A stretch of 64,000 nucleotides of DNA from Pseudobutyrivibrio sp. (lineage in GTDB: Bacteria > Bacillota > Clostridia > Lachnospirales > Lachnospiraceae): positions 1 through 64,000 of the forward strand of contig NZ_JAFUSK010000023.1 in the NCBI RefSeq assembly GCF_017471675.1, given 5' to 3'. Each line of letters starts with the position of its first letter. Positions within the stretch are counted from its first letter, which is position 1. Under the pieces are notes generated by a model, which was not told the DNA's origin, did not search any database, and was given only the letters and a program-made list of their open reading frames with translations. This document shows positions 38,587 to 47,471 of this stretch, one piece after another. A program made the translations under genes and the position numbers.

Positions 38587-39498
38587 ATGATTTATGATGT
38601 AATAATAATTGGGGCAGGGCCAGCTGGTCTTGCTGCGGGCATTTATGGCAAAAGAGCTGGTTTTGACATTCTGATACTTGATACTAGTTCAATCAGTGGC
38701 GGACAGATACTTAACACCTACGAAATAGATAATTATCCAGGCTTCCCAGGCTCCTCTGGTCAAGAGGTTGCCGATGCAATGAGACAGCACTGTGATAAGC
38801 TTGGTGTGGAGTTCGCCAGAGGACGAGTTACTTCTATTATAGATAATGGTGCAACCAAGGATTTAGTTACCAAGAAGAATACATATACAGCAAAGTCTAT
38901 TATTATCGCCACAGGGGCATCTAATAAAAAGCTTGGTTGCCCAGGAGAGGAAGAGCTTTCTGGAATGGGAGTTTCTTACTGTGCTACCTGTGATGGTGCT
39001 TTCTTCAAGGAAAAGCAGGTGGCAGTTGTAGGCGGCGGAGATGTTGCTTTAGAGGATGCTATTTATCTTTCTAGATTCTGTACTAAGGTATATCTAATAC
39101 ATAGAAGAGATGAGTTTAGAGGAGCAAAGGTTTTACAAGATCAGGTTAAATCTACAGATAATATAGAAATAATATATGACACTGTGGTTAATTCTATTAA
39201 TGGAACACAGTCTGTAGAATCTATCACTGTGCAGAATACTAAGACAGATGCCAGCTCAGAATTAAAGGTTGACGGTATATTTATTGCAGTTGGAACAGTT
39301 CCTAATACACAGATACTGTCAGGCTTAGTGCAGATGGATGATAAGGGCTATGTTATAGCTGATGAAACCTGTAAAACCTCTTGTCCTGGGGTATTTGTAG
39401 CAGGTGATGTTAGAACAAAACCTTTAAGACAAGTGCTTACAGCTACTGCTGATGGGGCCAATGCTATTACATCTATTCAGAAATATTTTAGTGAATAA
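38587..39498 (+). CDS. trxB: Thioredoxin reductase
   Basis: A 303-residue FAD/NADPH flavoenzyme. N-terminal FAD motif IIGAGPAGLAAGIYG, redox motif CATC at C132 and C135, NADPH motif VVGGGDVALEDA, and C-terminal GVFVAGDVRTKPLRQV. It reduces thioredoxin in the cytosol. GCGGAGAATA precedes the ATG, and it closes the ridA-trxB pair. Confidence 0.95.
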   Translation: MIYDVIIIGAGPAGLAAGIYGKRAGFDILILDTSSISGGQILNTYEIDNYPGFPGSSGQEVADAMRQHCDKLGVEFARGRVTSIIDNGATKDLVTKKNTYTAKSIIIATGASNKKLGCPGEEELSGMGVSYCATCDGAFFKEKQVAVVGGGDVALEDAIYLSRFCTKVYLIHRRDEFRGAKVLQDQVKSTDNIEIIYDTVVNSINGTQSVESITVQNTKTDASSELKVDGIFIAVGTVPNTQILSGLVQMDDKGYVIADETCKTSCPGVFVAGDVRTKPLRQVLTATADGANAITSIQKYFSE

Positions 39499-39566
39499 TT
39501 AATTTACAAAATAATTACAAACCTACTTCACAACAATCCCTTTTAAAAGTCACTGTAAAGTGAGAC

Positions 39567-39610
39567 TTGACATATAGGATGTTAACCTATATAATTACAA
39601 CAGTTGTAAT
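39567..39610 (+). promoter_or_regulatory. Consensus promoter with two palindromes, NlpC/P60 gene
   Basis: TTGACA (39567-39572), 17-bp spacer, TATAAT (39590-39595): full consensus. The spacer holds an inverted repeat ATATAGG/CCTATAT, and a perfect 8-1-8 palindrome ATTACAAC-A-GTTGTAAT (39594-39610) covers the start site. Both look like operators. Confidence 0.8.
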
Positions 39611-39643
39611 AAGTTTGTAATAAATTCGGAGGTTTTTTACAAA

Positions 39644-40855
39644 ATGAATTCAAAGTTTACAAAGACTGTTAGCTACACACTTGCCGCTTGCGTGGTTGCA
39701 TCTAGCATTTCACTTTGTTCTGATGCTGCAAGCGCTACATCAGGTGTTAGTGCTCTTTCTAGTGCTACTGGTGTTCTTGAGACAACCAACTTCACAGCAT
39801 TTGCAGGCGCACAGCTTTCAGTTAACGATATGCTTGCTAACGCTACTGCTATTGGTGCAGAAACACAGTTAGCAGAGAACGAATCAGAGTGGGTTGCTAC
39901 AGCAGAGAATCCTTATGCTAACATAGCAATCGCTCAGGTTGATAATTATGTATATATTCGTAAGAGCCCATCAGCTGACAGCGAATACGTAGGAAAGCTT
40001 TATAACAAATCTGCTGGTACAGTTTCAGAGACAGTTGAGGCAGAGGATGGTACATGGGTTTGCATCACATCTGGTGATGTAACAGGATATGTTAAGAGCG
40101 AATTCGTAGTTCAGGGTAACGAAGAATTAGCTAAGGAAATGTCACGAAGAGTTGCTACAGTTAATACTCAGACATTATATGTCAGATCAGAAGCCAGCAC
40201 AGATTCTTCTGTAATGGATTTACTTCCACTTGGTGATGAGCTTACAATCATTGATGAGTCTATGGAAGATTCTGGTTGGGTTAAGGTTACATGTGATGCT
40301 GGTGATGGTTATGTTAGCACAGACTATATTAATATTTCTACAGAGTTTACCGTTGCAGAGTCTAAGGCTCATGAGGAAGCTCGTATAGCTAAGGAAGAGG
40401 CTGATAAGAAGGCAGCTAGAGAAGCAGCTGAAAAGGCTACAGCATCTGCTAAGTCATCTTCATCTTCTTCTAAGTCATCATCTTCAGGTAAGAGCTATTC
40501 AGCTCCATCTGGTTCAAGCGGAAACTCAGTTGTTAACTATGGTTCACAGTTCGTTGGTAACCCATATGTTTACGGTGGCACATCACTTACAGGTGGTACA
40601 GACTGCTCTGGATTCGTAATGAGTGTTTATTCAGCATTTGGTGTAGGTCTTCCACATTCATCAAAAGAAATGCGTAGTGTAGGTTACGGTGTATCTTACG
40701 ATGAGATGCAGCCTGGTGATATCGTATGTTACTCAGGCCATGTTGGTATCTACGCTGGTAACGGAACATTACTTCACGCTTCAAATGCAAGAACAGGTAT
40801 TACATACTCAGATGTTAACTACAGGGACATTGTTGCAATCAGAAGAATCTTCTAA
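39644..40855 (+). CDS. Secreted cell-wall hydrolase with SH3b repeats and NlpC/P60 domain
   Basis: A 403-residue exported protein. It has an N-terminal signal peptide (to about residue 28), then SH3b domain 1 (VYIRKSPSADSEYVGKLY), SH3b domain 2 (LYVRSEASTDSSVMDLL), an Ala/Glu/Lys helix and a Ser/Lys-rich linker, then NlpC/P60. The catalytic Cys is C321 in TDCSGFVMSVY and His is H366 in SGHVGIYAGNG. It likely cuts D-Glu-diamino acid bonds in peptidoglycan stems. Strong promoter and CGGAGG site suggest high expression. Confidence 0.93.
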   Translation: MNSKFTKTVSYTLAACVVASSISLCSDAASATSGVSALSSATGVLETTNFTAFAGAQLSVNDMLANATAIGAETQLAENESEWVATAENPYANIAIAQVDNYVYIRKSPSADSEYVGKLYNKSAGTVSETVEAEDGTWVCITSGDVTGYVKSEFVVQGNEELAKEMSRRVATVNTQTLYVRSEASTDSSVMDLLPLGDELTIIDESMEDSGWVKVTCDAGDGYVSTDYINISTEFTVAESKAHEEARIAKEEADKKAAREAAEKATASAKSSSSSSKSSSSGKSYSAPSGSSGNSVVNYGSQFVGNPYVYGGTSLTGGTDCSGFVMSVYSAFGVGLPHSSKEMRSVGYGVSYDEMQPGDIVCYSGHVGIYAGNGTLLHASNARTGITYSDVNYRDIVAIRRIF

Positions 40856-40869
40856 TAATGATTATTATT

Positions 40870-40897
40870 ATGGCGTCGCTAATGCGGCGCCATTTTT
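40870..40897 (+). terminator. Terminator of the NlpC/P60 gene
   Basis: ATGGCGTCGC (40870-40879), loop TAAT, GCGGCGCCAT (40884-40893) with one T-G pair, then TTTTT. Confidence 0.9.
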
Positions 40898-41162
40898 ATG
40901 GTAGAAACGATATAGTCAACACATTCCTACGAAACGTTACGAAAATACTGATAGCTAGAACAGCTTGGAATTAAATAATATCTAATATAAAGTATGAACA
41001 ATTGTCTGAAAATAACATTAAATAGTTTCTCTGGATTTTAAGAAAAAGTGCACAAAAAAGTTGTTAGTTAAAATGTAATATAATTTATCAAAGTGTGGAA
41101 ATGAAATTATTTTTCAACAATAGTTTATAAAAAATGTGCGCAAAATCGGACTTGTAAACCGT

Positions 41163-41213
41163 TTATCCACTTTATCCACAATAATTGTGAAGACTAAGCC
41201 GAAGTTATCCACA
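41163..41213 (+). promoter_or_regulatory. Cluster of three DnaA boxes in a 632-nt AT-rich gap
   Basis: TTATCCACT (41163-41171), TTATCCACA (41172-41180, exact consensus, adjacent) and TTATCCACA (41205-41213, exact). All are in the same orientation. The rest of the gap (40898-41529) is AT-rich with no gene I can support; it has a GCACTT/AAGTGC repeat (41271-41290) and a TATAAT at 41313-41318. Not obviously oriC, since dnaA, dnaN and rpmH are absent. Confidence 0.7.
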
Positions 41214-41529
41214 ATTTGCAAAAACAAACGTTTTGTTCCAAATCGACAAAAGTTGTCAAATTGCTAAAAGCACTTGACTTTAGAAGTGCAGTACACCAAT
41301 CTGAAAATTAGGTATAATATCAGACAACTTATCAAATTTAATCCTATTTCACAAAAGCTTCATAAATATATAAATATATTGAGACTTGTGATTTTGCATA
41401 AATAAATGTAAGTTTGCTATTTCTTTTTTTGGTTATTTATATTAAAATGGGCATAGGTTATGTGAATTTGTATGCAAAATATCATTTGGTCATTGTTAAT
41501 ATTGCATATATAATCGGGAGGTAATCCAT

Positions 41530-42618
41530 ATGATTTCTAATCAAATCATGCAAAACACAATAGAAGGCTTGCATCAGCTTACTAAAATAGATTTGGCTGT
41601 AACAGATTCTGATGGGGTGGTTTGCGCATCTACGTTTAACGATACAGCGCAGATTTCTGACGCTGTAGCAGTTTTTGCAGCTTCAGAGGCTGACAGTCAG
41701 GTGGCTTTAGGTTATCATTTCTTCAAGGTATTTGATGACACCCAGCTAGAGTTTGTTATATTGGCTCATGGTGATGATGAGGAAGCATCTACAGTTGGAA
41801 AGATAGCTGCTCTTCACATCCAAGAGTTAATGATTGCCTACAAGGAAAGATTTGATAAGGATAACTTTATAAAAAACCTTCTGTTAGACAATCTGTTGCT
41901 TGTTGATATCTATAATCGCTCTAAGAAGCTTCATATAGATATTAATGCCAGAAGAGTAGTTATGATAGTTGAGGTTGGCCCTGACAAGGATGGGGACGAG
42001 CTTGACAGAGTTCGCTCAGTATTTGGTGGCAAGAATAAAGACTTCGTTACCGCTGTTGATGAGCACAACATTATTGTTGTTAAAGAATTAGGTGAAAATG
42101 ATACCTATGATGAAATCGAAAAGATTGCAGCTGTTATTATTGATGCATTCCACGATAAGGATTCTAAGAATATCCGTGTATCATACGGTACAGTTGTAGG
42201 AGAGATTAAAGAAGTATCTCGTTCTTATAAGGAAGCTAACATGGCAATGGATGTTGGTAAGATTTTCTTCAGTGAGAAGAGAATCATTGCATATTCAGCA
42301 CTTGGTATTGGACGACTTATTTACCAGTTACCTATTCCTCTATGTAAGATGTTTATTTCAGAGATATTTGACAACAAATCTCCTGATGATTTCGACGAAG
42401 AGACACTTACAACAATTGATAAGTTCTTTGAGAACAGTCTTAATGTATCAGAAACATCTAGACAGCTTTACATACATCGTAACACTTTAGTTTATCGCTT
42501 GGATAAGCTTGAGAAGAGCACAGGCCTTGATTTAAGAGTTTTTGAGGACGCTATCACATTTAAGATTGCCCTCATGGTTGTTAAGTACATGAAATATATG
42601 GAGGATGAGAAGTTTTAA
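41530..42618 (+). CDS. PucR/CdaR-type transcriptional regulator
   Basis: A 362-residue protein. The C-terminus has the PucR helix-turn-helix of the CdaR family (NVSETSRQLYIHRNTLVYRLDKLEKSTGLDLR). A central degenerate GGDEF-like region and an N-terminal sensing segment (IDLAVTDSDGVVCAS) precede it. Relatives sense sugar acids or other small ligands; the ligand here is unknown. GGGAGG supports the start. The stop overlaps ftsE by one base (TTTTAATG), placing a metabolic-type regulator in an ftsEX operon. Confidence 0.88.
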   Translation: MISNQIMQNTIEGLHQLTKIDLAVTDSDGVVCASTFNDTAQISDAVAVFAASEADSQVALGYHFFKVFDDTQLEFVILAHGDDEEASTVGKIAALHIQELMIAYKERFDKDNFIKNLLLDNLLLVDIYNRSKKLHIDINARRVVMIVEVGPDKDGDELDRVRSVFGGKNKDFVTAVDEHNIIVVKELGENDTYDEIEKIAAVIIDAFHDKDSKNIRVSYGTVVGEIKEVSRSYKEANMAMDVGKIFFSEKRIIAYSALGIGRLIYQLPIPLCKMFISEIFDNKSPDDFDEETLTTIDKFFENSLNVSETSRQLYIHRNTLVYRLDKLEKSTGLDLRVFEDAITFKIALMVVKYMKYMEDEKF

Positions 42619-43298
42619 TGATACGATTAGATCACGTTAGCAAGTCATACGAGGTTGGCAAGCCAGCCTTAGAAGATGTGACTATTCATATTGATCCCGG
42701 TGAATTTGTTTTTATAGTTGGTGATAGTGGTTCTGGTAAGTCTACACTTATTAGACTATTACTTAAGGAATTAGAGCCTACAAAAGGCAAGATTTATATA
42801 AACGGACAGGATTTAAAGAAGGTTACACACAAAAAGGTTCCTATGTACCGCAGAAATGTGGGAGTTGTGTTCCAGAATTTCCGTCTTCTTCCTGACCGTA
42901 ATGTTTATGAGAATGTAGCATTTGCGATGAAGGTTGTAGAATCATCTAACAGAGATATCAAAAAGAAGGTACCTAACATCCTATCTCTTGTTGGACTGGC
43001 TGCTAAATACAAATCTCGTCCAAGTCAGTTATCTGGTGGAGAGCAGCAGCGTGTGGCTATTGCAAGAGCTCTTATTAATGAGCCAAAGATAATCCTTGCA
43101 GACGAGCCTACAGGTAATCTTGATAGTGATAACACATGGGAAATCATGAAGCTTCTTGATGAGATTAATCAAAGAGGTACCACAGTATTAGTTGTTACTC
43201 ACAATATGGAAATAGTCAGAGCTATGAATAAGCGAGTTATCACCATTAAAAAAGGCGTGGTTGTAAGCGATGTTGGAGGTGATAACTATGAAGATTAG
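42618..43298 (+). CDS. ftsE: Cell division ATP-binding protein FtsE
   Basis: A 226-residue ABC ATPase. Walker [10 protein letters not shown], signature [15 protein letters not shown], Walker [13 protein letters not shown]. With FtsX it gates peptidoglycan hydrolases such as CwlO or PcsB types during division and growth. An NlpC/P60 hydrolase at 39644 is a plausible but unproven client. It overlaps ftsX by 11 nt. Confidence 0.96.
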   Translation: MIRLDHVSKSYEVGKPALEDVTIHIDPGEFVFIVGDSGSGKSTLIRLLLKELEPTKGKIYINGQDLKKVTHKKVPMYRRNVGVVFQNFRLLPDRNVYENVAFAMKVVESSNRDIKKKVPNILSLVGLAAKYKSRPSQLSGGEQQRVAIARALINEPKIILADEPTGNLDSDNTWEIMKLLDEINQRGTTVLVVTHNMEIVRAMNKRVITIKKGVVVSDVGGDNYED

Positions 43299-44196
43299 TA
43301 CACATATCTACAATATCGGACAAGGCCTTAAGAATGTATGGCGAAATAAAATGTTCTCACTTGCATCTATTGCAACTATGACAGCGTGTATATTCTTGTT
43401 TGGTATTTTTTATTCCTTGGGAGCAAACTTCCAGTCCATGGTTAAGACTGCGGAAGAAGGTGTTGCTGTTACAGTGTTCTTCAACGAAGGCACATCGAAG
43501 GCCCGCATTGAGGAAATAGGTAAGGAAATCTCTAAGAGACCTGAGGTTGCCAGCTATGATTTTATTTCGGCAGAACAGGCCTGGGCGGATTATCAAGAGG
43601 AATACTTCGGAGATAATCCAGCTTTGGCAGCAGGATTTGCAGATGACAATCCCCTTGCTAATTCAGCCAACTACGAGATTTATCTTAGTGATGTATCTAT
43701 GCAGTCTACACTTGTTTCCTTCTTAGAGGGATTAGATGGCGTTAGACAGGTTAATAAATCAGAGGTTGCCGCAAAGACACTTACAGATATTAATAGAGCC
43801 ATCACTATAGTATCAATGGCTATTGTAATTATTCTTCTTGCTGTATCTGTTTTCTTGATTAGCAATACAGTAATGGTTGGTATATCAGTCAGAAGAGAAG
43901 AAATAGCCATCATGAAATTAATCGGAGCTAAGGATGCTTTCGTAAGACAGCCATTCGTGGTAGAAGGTATATTTATTGGTCTGATTGGTTCAGCCATACC
44001 TTTGATTCTTCTATATTTTATCTATGGAAGAGTTATCGGATACGCAGCTGACGAGTTCAACTTCCTTAGCAATATGGTAACATTCATTCCAGTTGAAACA
44101 ATATTTAGGACACTTGTTCCAATCTCACTTATTCTTGGTATAGGAATCGGCTGGGTGGGCTCAAGAGTCACATTACATAAACACCTTAGAGTGTAG
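43288..44196 (+). CDS. ftsX: Cell division permease FtsX
   Basis: A 302-residue membrane protein with four hydrophobic segments: one near the N-terminus (MFSLASIATMTACIFLFGIF), an external loop of about 110 residues, then three C-terminal segments. GGAGGTG at 43276 supports the start at 43288 ([14 protein letters not shown]) rather than an upstream ATG at 43270. Works with FtsE. Confidence 0.95.
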   Translation: MKISTHIYNIGQGLKNVWRNKMFSLASIATMTACIFLFGIFYSLGANFQSMVKTAEEGVAVTVFFNEGTSKARIEEIGKEISKRPEVASYDFISAEQAWADYQEEYFGDNPALAAGFADDNPLANSANYEIYLSDVSMQSTLVSFLEGLDGVRQVNKSEVAAKTLTDINRAITIVSMAIVIILLAVSVFLISNTVMVGISVRREEIAIMKLIGAKDAFVRQPFVVEGIFIGLIGSAIPLILLYFIYGRVIGYAADEFNFLSNMVTFIPVETIFRTLVPISLILGIGIGWVGSRVTLHKHLRV

Positions 44197-44243
44197 TTTT
44201 CATTGTTTGTTACACAAAAGTTTTTAGTAAATATATCTATTAT

Positions 44244-44271
44244 AAGTGCCTTGGCGTAAGCTTTGGCACTT
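44244..44271 (+). terminator. Hairpin after ftsX, weak terminator
   Basis: AAGTGCC (44244-44250) with GGCACTT (44265-44271) and a small inner GGC/GCT stem. Only a short T tail (TTGTC), so termination is uncertain. Confidence 0.5.
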
Positions 44272-44304
44272 TGTCAATATTATGGATAATTAGAAAGGCA
44301 CAAA

Positions 44305-45594
44305 ATGAATACAGAAATAGAATCCACTTTAGAACAGGAAATTCAGCCTAAACCAAAGAAATGGCCAATAGTTCTTAGCCTGATTATCGGTCTTGCTTTA
44401 GGTGTAGTCATTACCTATGTAGGTCTTCTTAGGATTGCATATAATAACAGGTCTAAGATAGAAGAGGCATCCTCAGATGTAATTGAATCTCTCAATAATG
44501 ATAAGATTACAGGAAACCAGGGAATGTTATCAAAGGTTTCTGCTAGTAAGCTAGAAACTATAATCTATATATTAGAAAACTACTATTATAAGGATATTGA
44601 TAAGGAGGCTATGGTAGACGGTGTGTATAAGGGCATTGTAGGCAGCCTCGATGATCCTTATTCTGATTATTACACAGAGGATGAATACAATGATTTGATG
44701 CAGACTCTTACTGGTAACTATGCAGGTATAGGAGCTCTTCTTCAAAAGGACGTTAAGACCGGGGAGGTTACCATTACTAAGGTGTATGATAATACCCCAG
44801 CAGAAAAGGAAGGCTTGCTTGCTGGAGATAGCATAGTATCTGCTGATGGTAATTTGGCAGTGGATGAGGATTTGGATATTTTTGTTCAGCATATCAGAGG
44901 TGAGGCTGGAACAGATGTAAAACTTGTAATCAACCGTGATGGAGAGAAGCTAGATATTAAATGTACAAGAGCTTCTATTGCAACTCCAACGGTTGAGCAT
45001 CAGATGCTTAAGGGCAATGTTGGATACATAGCCGTTTCTCAGTTCACTGAGCACACCTATGATGATTTTGTAGCAGCCTACGAGGATTTGGAAAGCCAAG
45101 GCATGGAAGCTATCGTATTTGATATGAGAAATAACGGTGGAGGACTTGTGGATTCCGTTGTAGATATATTAGATTATATCCTGCCAGAGGGCACAGTTGT
45201 GTACACAATGGATAAGGCAGGCAACCGTGAGGATTACACATCCAAGGCATCAAGCTACAAATCAATTCCAATTACTGTTCTTGTAAACGAAAACACTGCA
45301 TCTGCAGCGGAGATTTTCACAGGAGCAATCAGGGATTTTGATTATGGTACAATAATCGGTACAACCACATTTGGTAAGGGTATTGTTCAATCTACAATTC
45401 CTCTTGAAGATGGTTCAGCCTTAAAGCTTACAACTCAGACCTATTACACACCAAGTGGCGACTCCATCCAAGGCAAAGGAATTGACCCAGACGTGGAACT
45501 TGAGTACGAGTTCCTAGGTTCTAAGGACGCCGAATACGACGTAACCCTAGACAACCAAATCCAAAAAGCCCTAGAGGTCTTATCCTCTAAATAA
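44305..45594 (+). CDS. S41 family carboxy-terminal processing peptidase
   Basis: A 429-residue protease of the CtpA/CtpB type. One membrane anchor near residues 18-42 (WPIVLSLIIGLALGVVITY), then a helical region, a PDZ domain (GIGALLQKDVKTGEVTITKV, EGLLAGDSIVSADG) and the S41 domain. The catalytic serine lies in VNENTASAAEIFTGA and the lysine in TTFGKGIVQS. Active outside the membrane, often near division proteins such as FtsEX; substrate unknown. Confidence 0.93.
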   Translation: MNTEIESTLEQEIQPKPKKWPIVLSLIIGLALGVVITYVGLLRIAYNNRSKIEEASSDVIESLNNDKITGNQGMLSKVSASKLETIIYILENYYYKDIDKEAMVDGVYKGIVGSLDDPYSDYYTEDEYNDLMQTLTGNYAGIGALLQKDVKTGEVTITKVYDNTPAEKEGLLAGDSIVSADGNLAVDEDLDIFVQHIRGEAGTDVKLVINRDGEKLDIKCTRASIATPTVEHQMLKGNVGYIAVSQFTEHTYDDFVAAYEDLESQGMEAIVFDMRNNGGGLVDSVVDILDYILPEGTVVYTMDKAGNREDYTSKASSYKSIPITVLVNENTASAAEIFTGAIRDFDYGTIIGTTTFGKGIVQSTIPLEDGSALKLTTQTYYTPSGDSIQGKGIDPDVELEYEFLGSKDAEYDVTLDNQIQKALEVLSSK

Positions 45595-45601
45595 CGTGTT
45601 T

Positions 45602-45790
45602 TTGACAAGCTACCAAGCATGAATGCATATAGATAGCAAGTAGCTATCAAGCGTGAACACCTATAAATAGCAAGTAGCTATCAAAAATGAGAAATACAAA
45701 GTGAGACATCCCGTCGAGCGTGTATTTCTCATGTTTGAGAGCGTAACTTGCGAGGGTAGAAGTAAAGTGCTTGAGAGCGTAACTTGCGAG
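45602..45790 (+). repeat. Two tandem repeats and a hairpin in the prfB leader
   Basis: ATAGCAAGTAGCTATCAA occurs at 45633-45650 and 45667-45684 (period 34), each an internal GATAGC/GCTATC-type stem, with a decayed earlier unit. Next, GAGAAATACA pairs with TGTATTTCTC (45689-45698 with 45721-45730). Then TTGAGAGCGTAACTTGCGAG occurs at 45735-45754 and 45771-45790 (period 36). The second 20-mer abuts the prfB ribosome site. No gene is supported here. Confidence 0.8.
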
Positions 45791-45807
45791 AGAAAGAGGT
45801 GATTTTC

Positions 45808-46945
45808 GTGATAGAACTAGATCAGTTCAAGCAGCGACTAGCGTCGCAAAAAAATTCTATGACGGAAGTGAGGGATTCACTTTGACGTCGCAGCTAAGAA
45901 AGCTCGCATAGAAGAGCTAGAGCGTGAGATGGAGGCTCCAGATTTTTGGACAGATGCAAGCACATCTACCATGAAGATGAAACAGCTTAAGTCTATGAAG
46001 GATGATGTAGCTGTAATAGATAAGATAGAAGATTTATATACGGAAATAGAAGATTATATTGAGCTTGGCAATGAAGAAGAGGACCAGGAGATTGTAGATA
46101 CTGTTGCAGTTTTAATAGAAGAGTTTGAAGAATCTCTTGAAAAGCTAAGGATGAAGACTTTGCTTTCTGGCGAATATGATGGAAATAACGCCATCGTTAC
46201 ACTTCATTCAGGAGCCGGTGGAGTAGAGGCCTGCGACTGGGTACAGATGCTTTATAGAATGTATAGCCGCTGGGCTTCAGATGAAGGCTTCGAGGTAGAA
46301 GAATTAGATTATCTTGAAGGTGATGAGGCTGGAATCAAATCCGTTACCTTCCAGGTAAATGGCGAGAATGCCTACGGATTTTTAAAATCTGAAAAGGGTA
46401 TTCATAGATTGGTTAGAATCTCCCCATTCAATGCACAGGGTAAAAGGCAGACATCCTTTGCTTCATGCGATGTTATGCCAGAAATCAATGAAGATGTTGA
46501 TGTAGAGATAAAGGATGAGGATATCAGAATAGATACCTATCGTTCTTCAGGTGCAGGTGGTCAGCATATTAATAAGACCAGCTCGGCTATACGTATCACA
46601 CATTTTCCAACAGGAATAGTGGTTACATGCCAGAACGAGCGAAGCCAGCATCAGAATAAGGATAAGGCTATGCAGATGTTAAAGACTAAGCTTCTTCTTT
46701 TGAAGCAGGAAGAAAATGCTGCCAAGGCCAGTGGCATCAGAGGAGAGGTTTCTGAGATAGGCTGGGGTAATCAGATTCGTTCCTATGTGCTTCAACCATA
46801 TACTATGGTTAAGGATTTAAGAACAGGTGAAGAAACTGGAAATGCAGATGCTGTTTTAGATGGAAAAGTAACTCCATTTATGAATGCTTATCTTAAGTGG
46901 CTTTCGCTTGGATGTCCAGATAGAGGAAATTTAGATACAGATTAA
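45808..46945 (+). CDS. prfB: Peptide chain release factor 2 with programmed +1 frameshift
   Basis: RF2 terminates translation at UGA and UAA. The frame opens at GTG 45808 (VIELDQFKQRLASQ) behind AAGAGG, and reaches CTT TGA C at 45880-45886. The UGA (45883-45885) is codon 26, the classical autoregulatory site; slipping by +1 after CTT continues as DVAAKKARIEELE and gives about 378 residues. A GAGGG upstream can serve as the stimulatory Shine-Dalgarno. The main part has SPF (VRISPFN), the stop-codon recognition motif, and GGQ (SGAGGQHINKT). Starting at 45929 would truncate the protein. Confidence 0.96.
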
Positions 46946-46946
46946 C

Positions 46947-47002
46947 TTGCTTTATAGATTAATTAATGTTATTATCTTCTGAACGAATACAAATGTATTC
47001 GT
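46947..47002 (+). promoter_or_regulatory. Promoter with start-site palindrome, threonine cluster
   Basis: TTGCTT (46947-46952), 17-bp spacer, TATTAT (46970-46975). The predicted start (about 46982) coincides with a perfect repeat ACGAATACA-AA-TGTATTCGT (46983-47002). This could be an operator for the ACT regulator just downstream or a 5' hairpin. Confidence 0.65.
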
Positions 47003-47026
47003 GGGAAAGACACCTACGGAGGGATT

Positions 47027-47467
47027 ATGTCGGAGAAAACTACCTATTATGTTTTAAAAGAGAAGGCTGTACCTGATGTATTACTTAAGGTTGTTGCAGC
47101 AAAAAAGCTTATAGAAGAGAAAAAATGCTCTGTCCAGGAAGCTACAGAAATAATAGGAATCAGTCGTAGTTCTTTTTATAAGTACAAAGACGACATTAAT
47201 CCATTCCATGAGGACACCAAAGGTAAGACGGTTAATGTGGTTATTCAGCTTTTGGATGAGCCTGGTATTTTATCTCGAGTGCTTGATGAAATTGCGCATT
47301 TCAAGGTTAATATCTTGACCATACATCAAAGTGTCCCTGTTGGAGGCTCCGCTTCACTCACTCTTTCTGTCAAGATTCCAGAAACAGGTGTTGATTACGC
47401 CGATTTGGTTTCTGCCATAGAGAACGTGGAAGGTGTTCATTACGTAAAAATTTTAGCAAGGGAGTGA
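47027..47467 (+). CDS. ACT domain regulator (UPF0735, ThrR/PheB-like)
   Basis: A 146-residue protein. The N-terminal third has a helix-turn-helix-like region (CSVQEATEIIGISRSSFYKYKDDI). The C-terminal half is an ACT domain (VNVVIQLLDEPGILSRVLDEIAHF) that binds amino acids. The Bacillus relative ThrR represses threonine biosynthesis genes. It precedes hom by 4 nt, which supports an autoregulated threonine-branch operon. Confidence 0.88.
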   Translation: MSEKTTYYVLKEKAVPDVLLKVVAAKKLIEEKKCSVQEATEIIGISRSSFYKYKDDINPFHEDTKGKTVNVVIQLLDEPGILSRVLDEIAHFKVNILTIHQSVPVGGSASLTLSVKIPETGVDYADLVSAIENVEGVHYVKILARE

Positions 47468-47471
47468 CAAC

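Noticed and set aside
41163-41213. Chromosomal origin oriC
   Set aside because: Three DnaA boxes only, no dnaA, dnaN, rpmH or DNA-unwinding 13-mers recognised; kept as a box cluster instead.
45633-45790. CRISPR array in the prfB leader
   Set aside because: Only two units of each repeat, and the gaps between repeats (about 16 nt) are too short for spacers; no cas genes nearby.
45929-46945. prfB read as a shorter gene starting at 45929
   Set aside because: The upstream frame with the CTT TGA C slippage site encodes the normal RF2 N-terminus, so the short frame is only the post-shift part.
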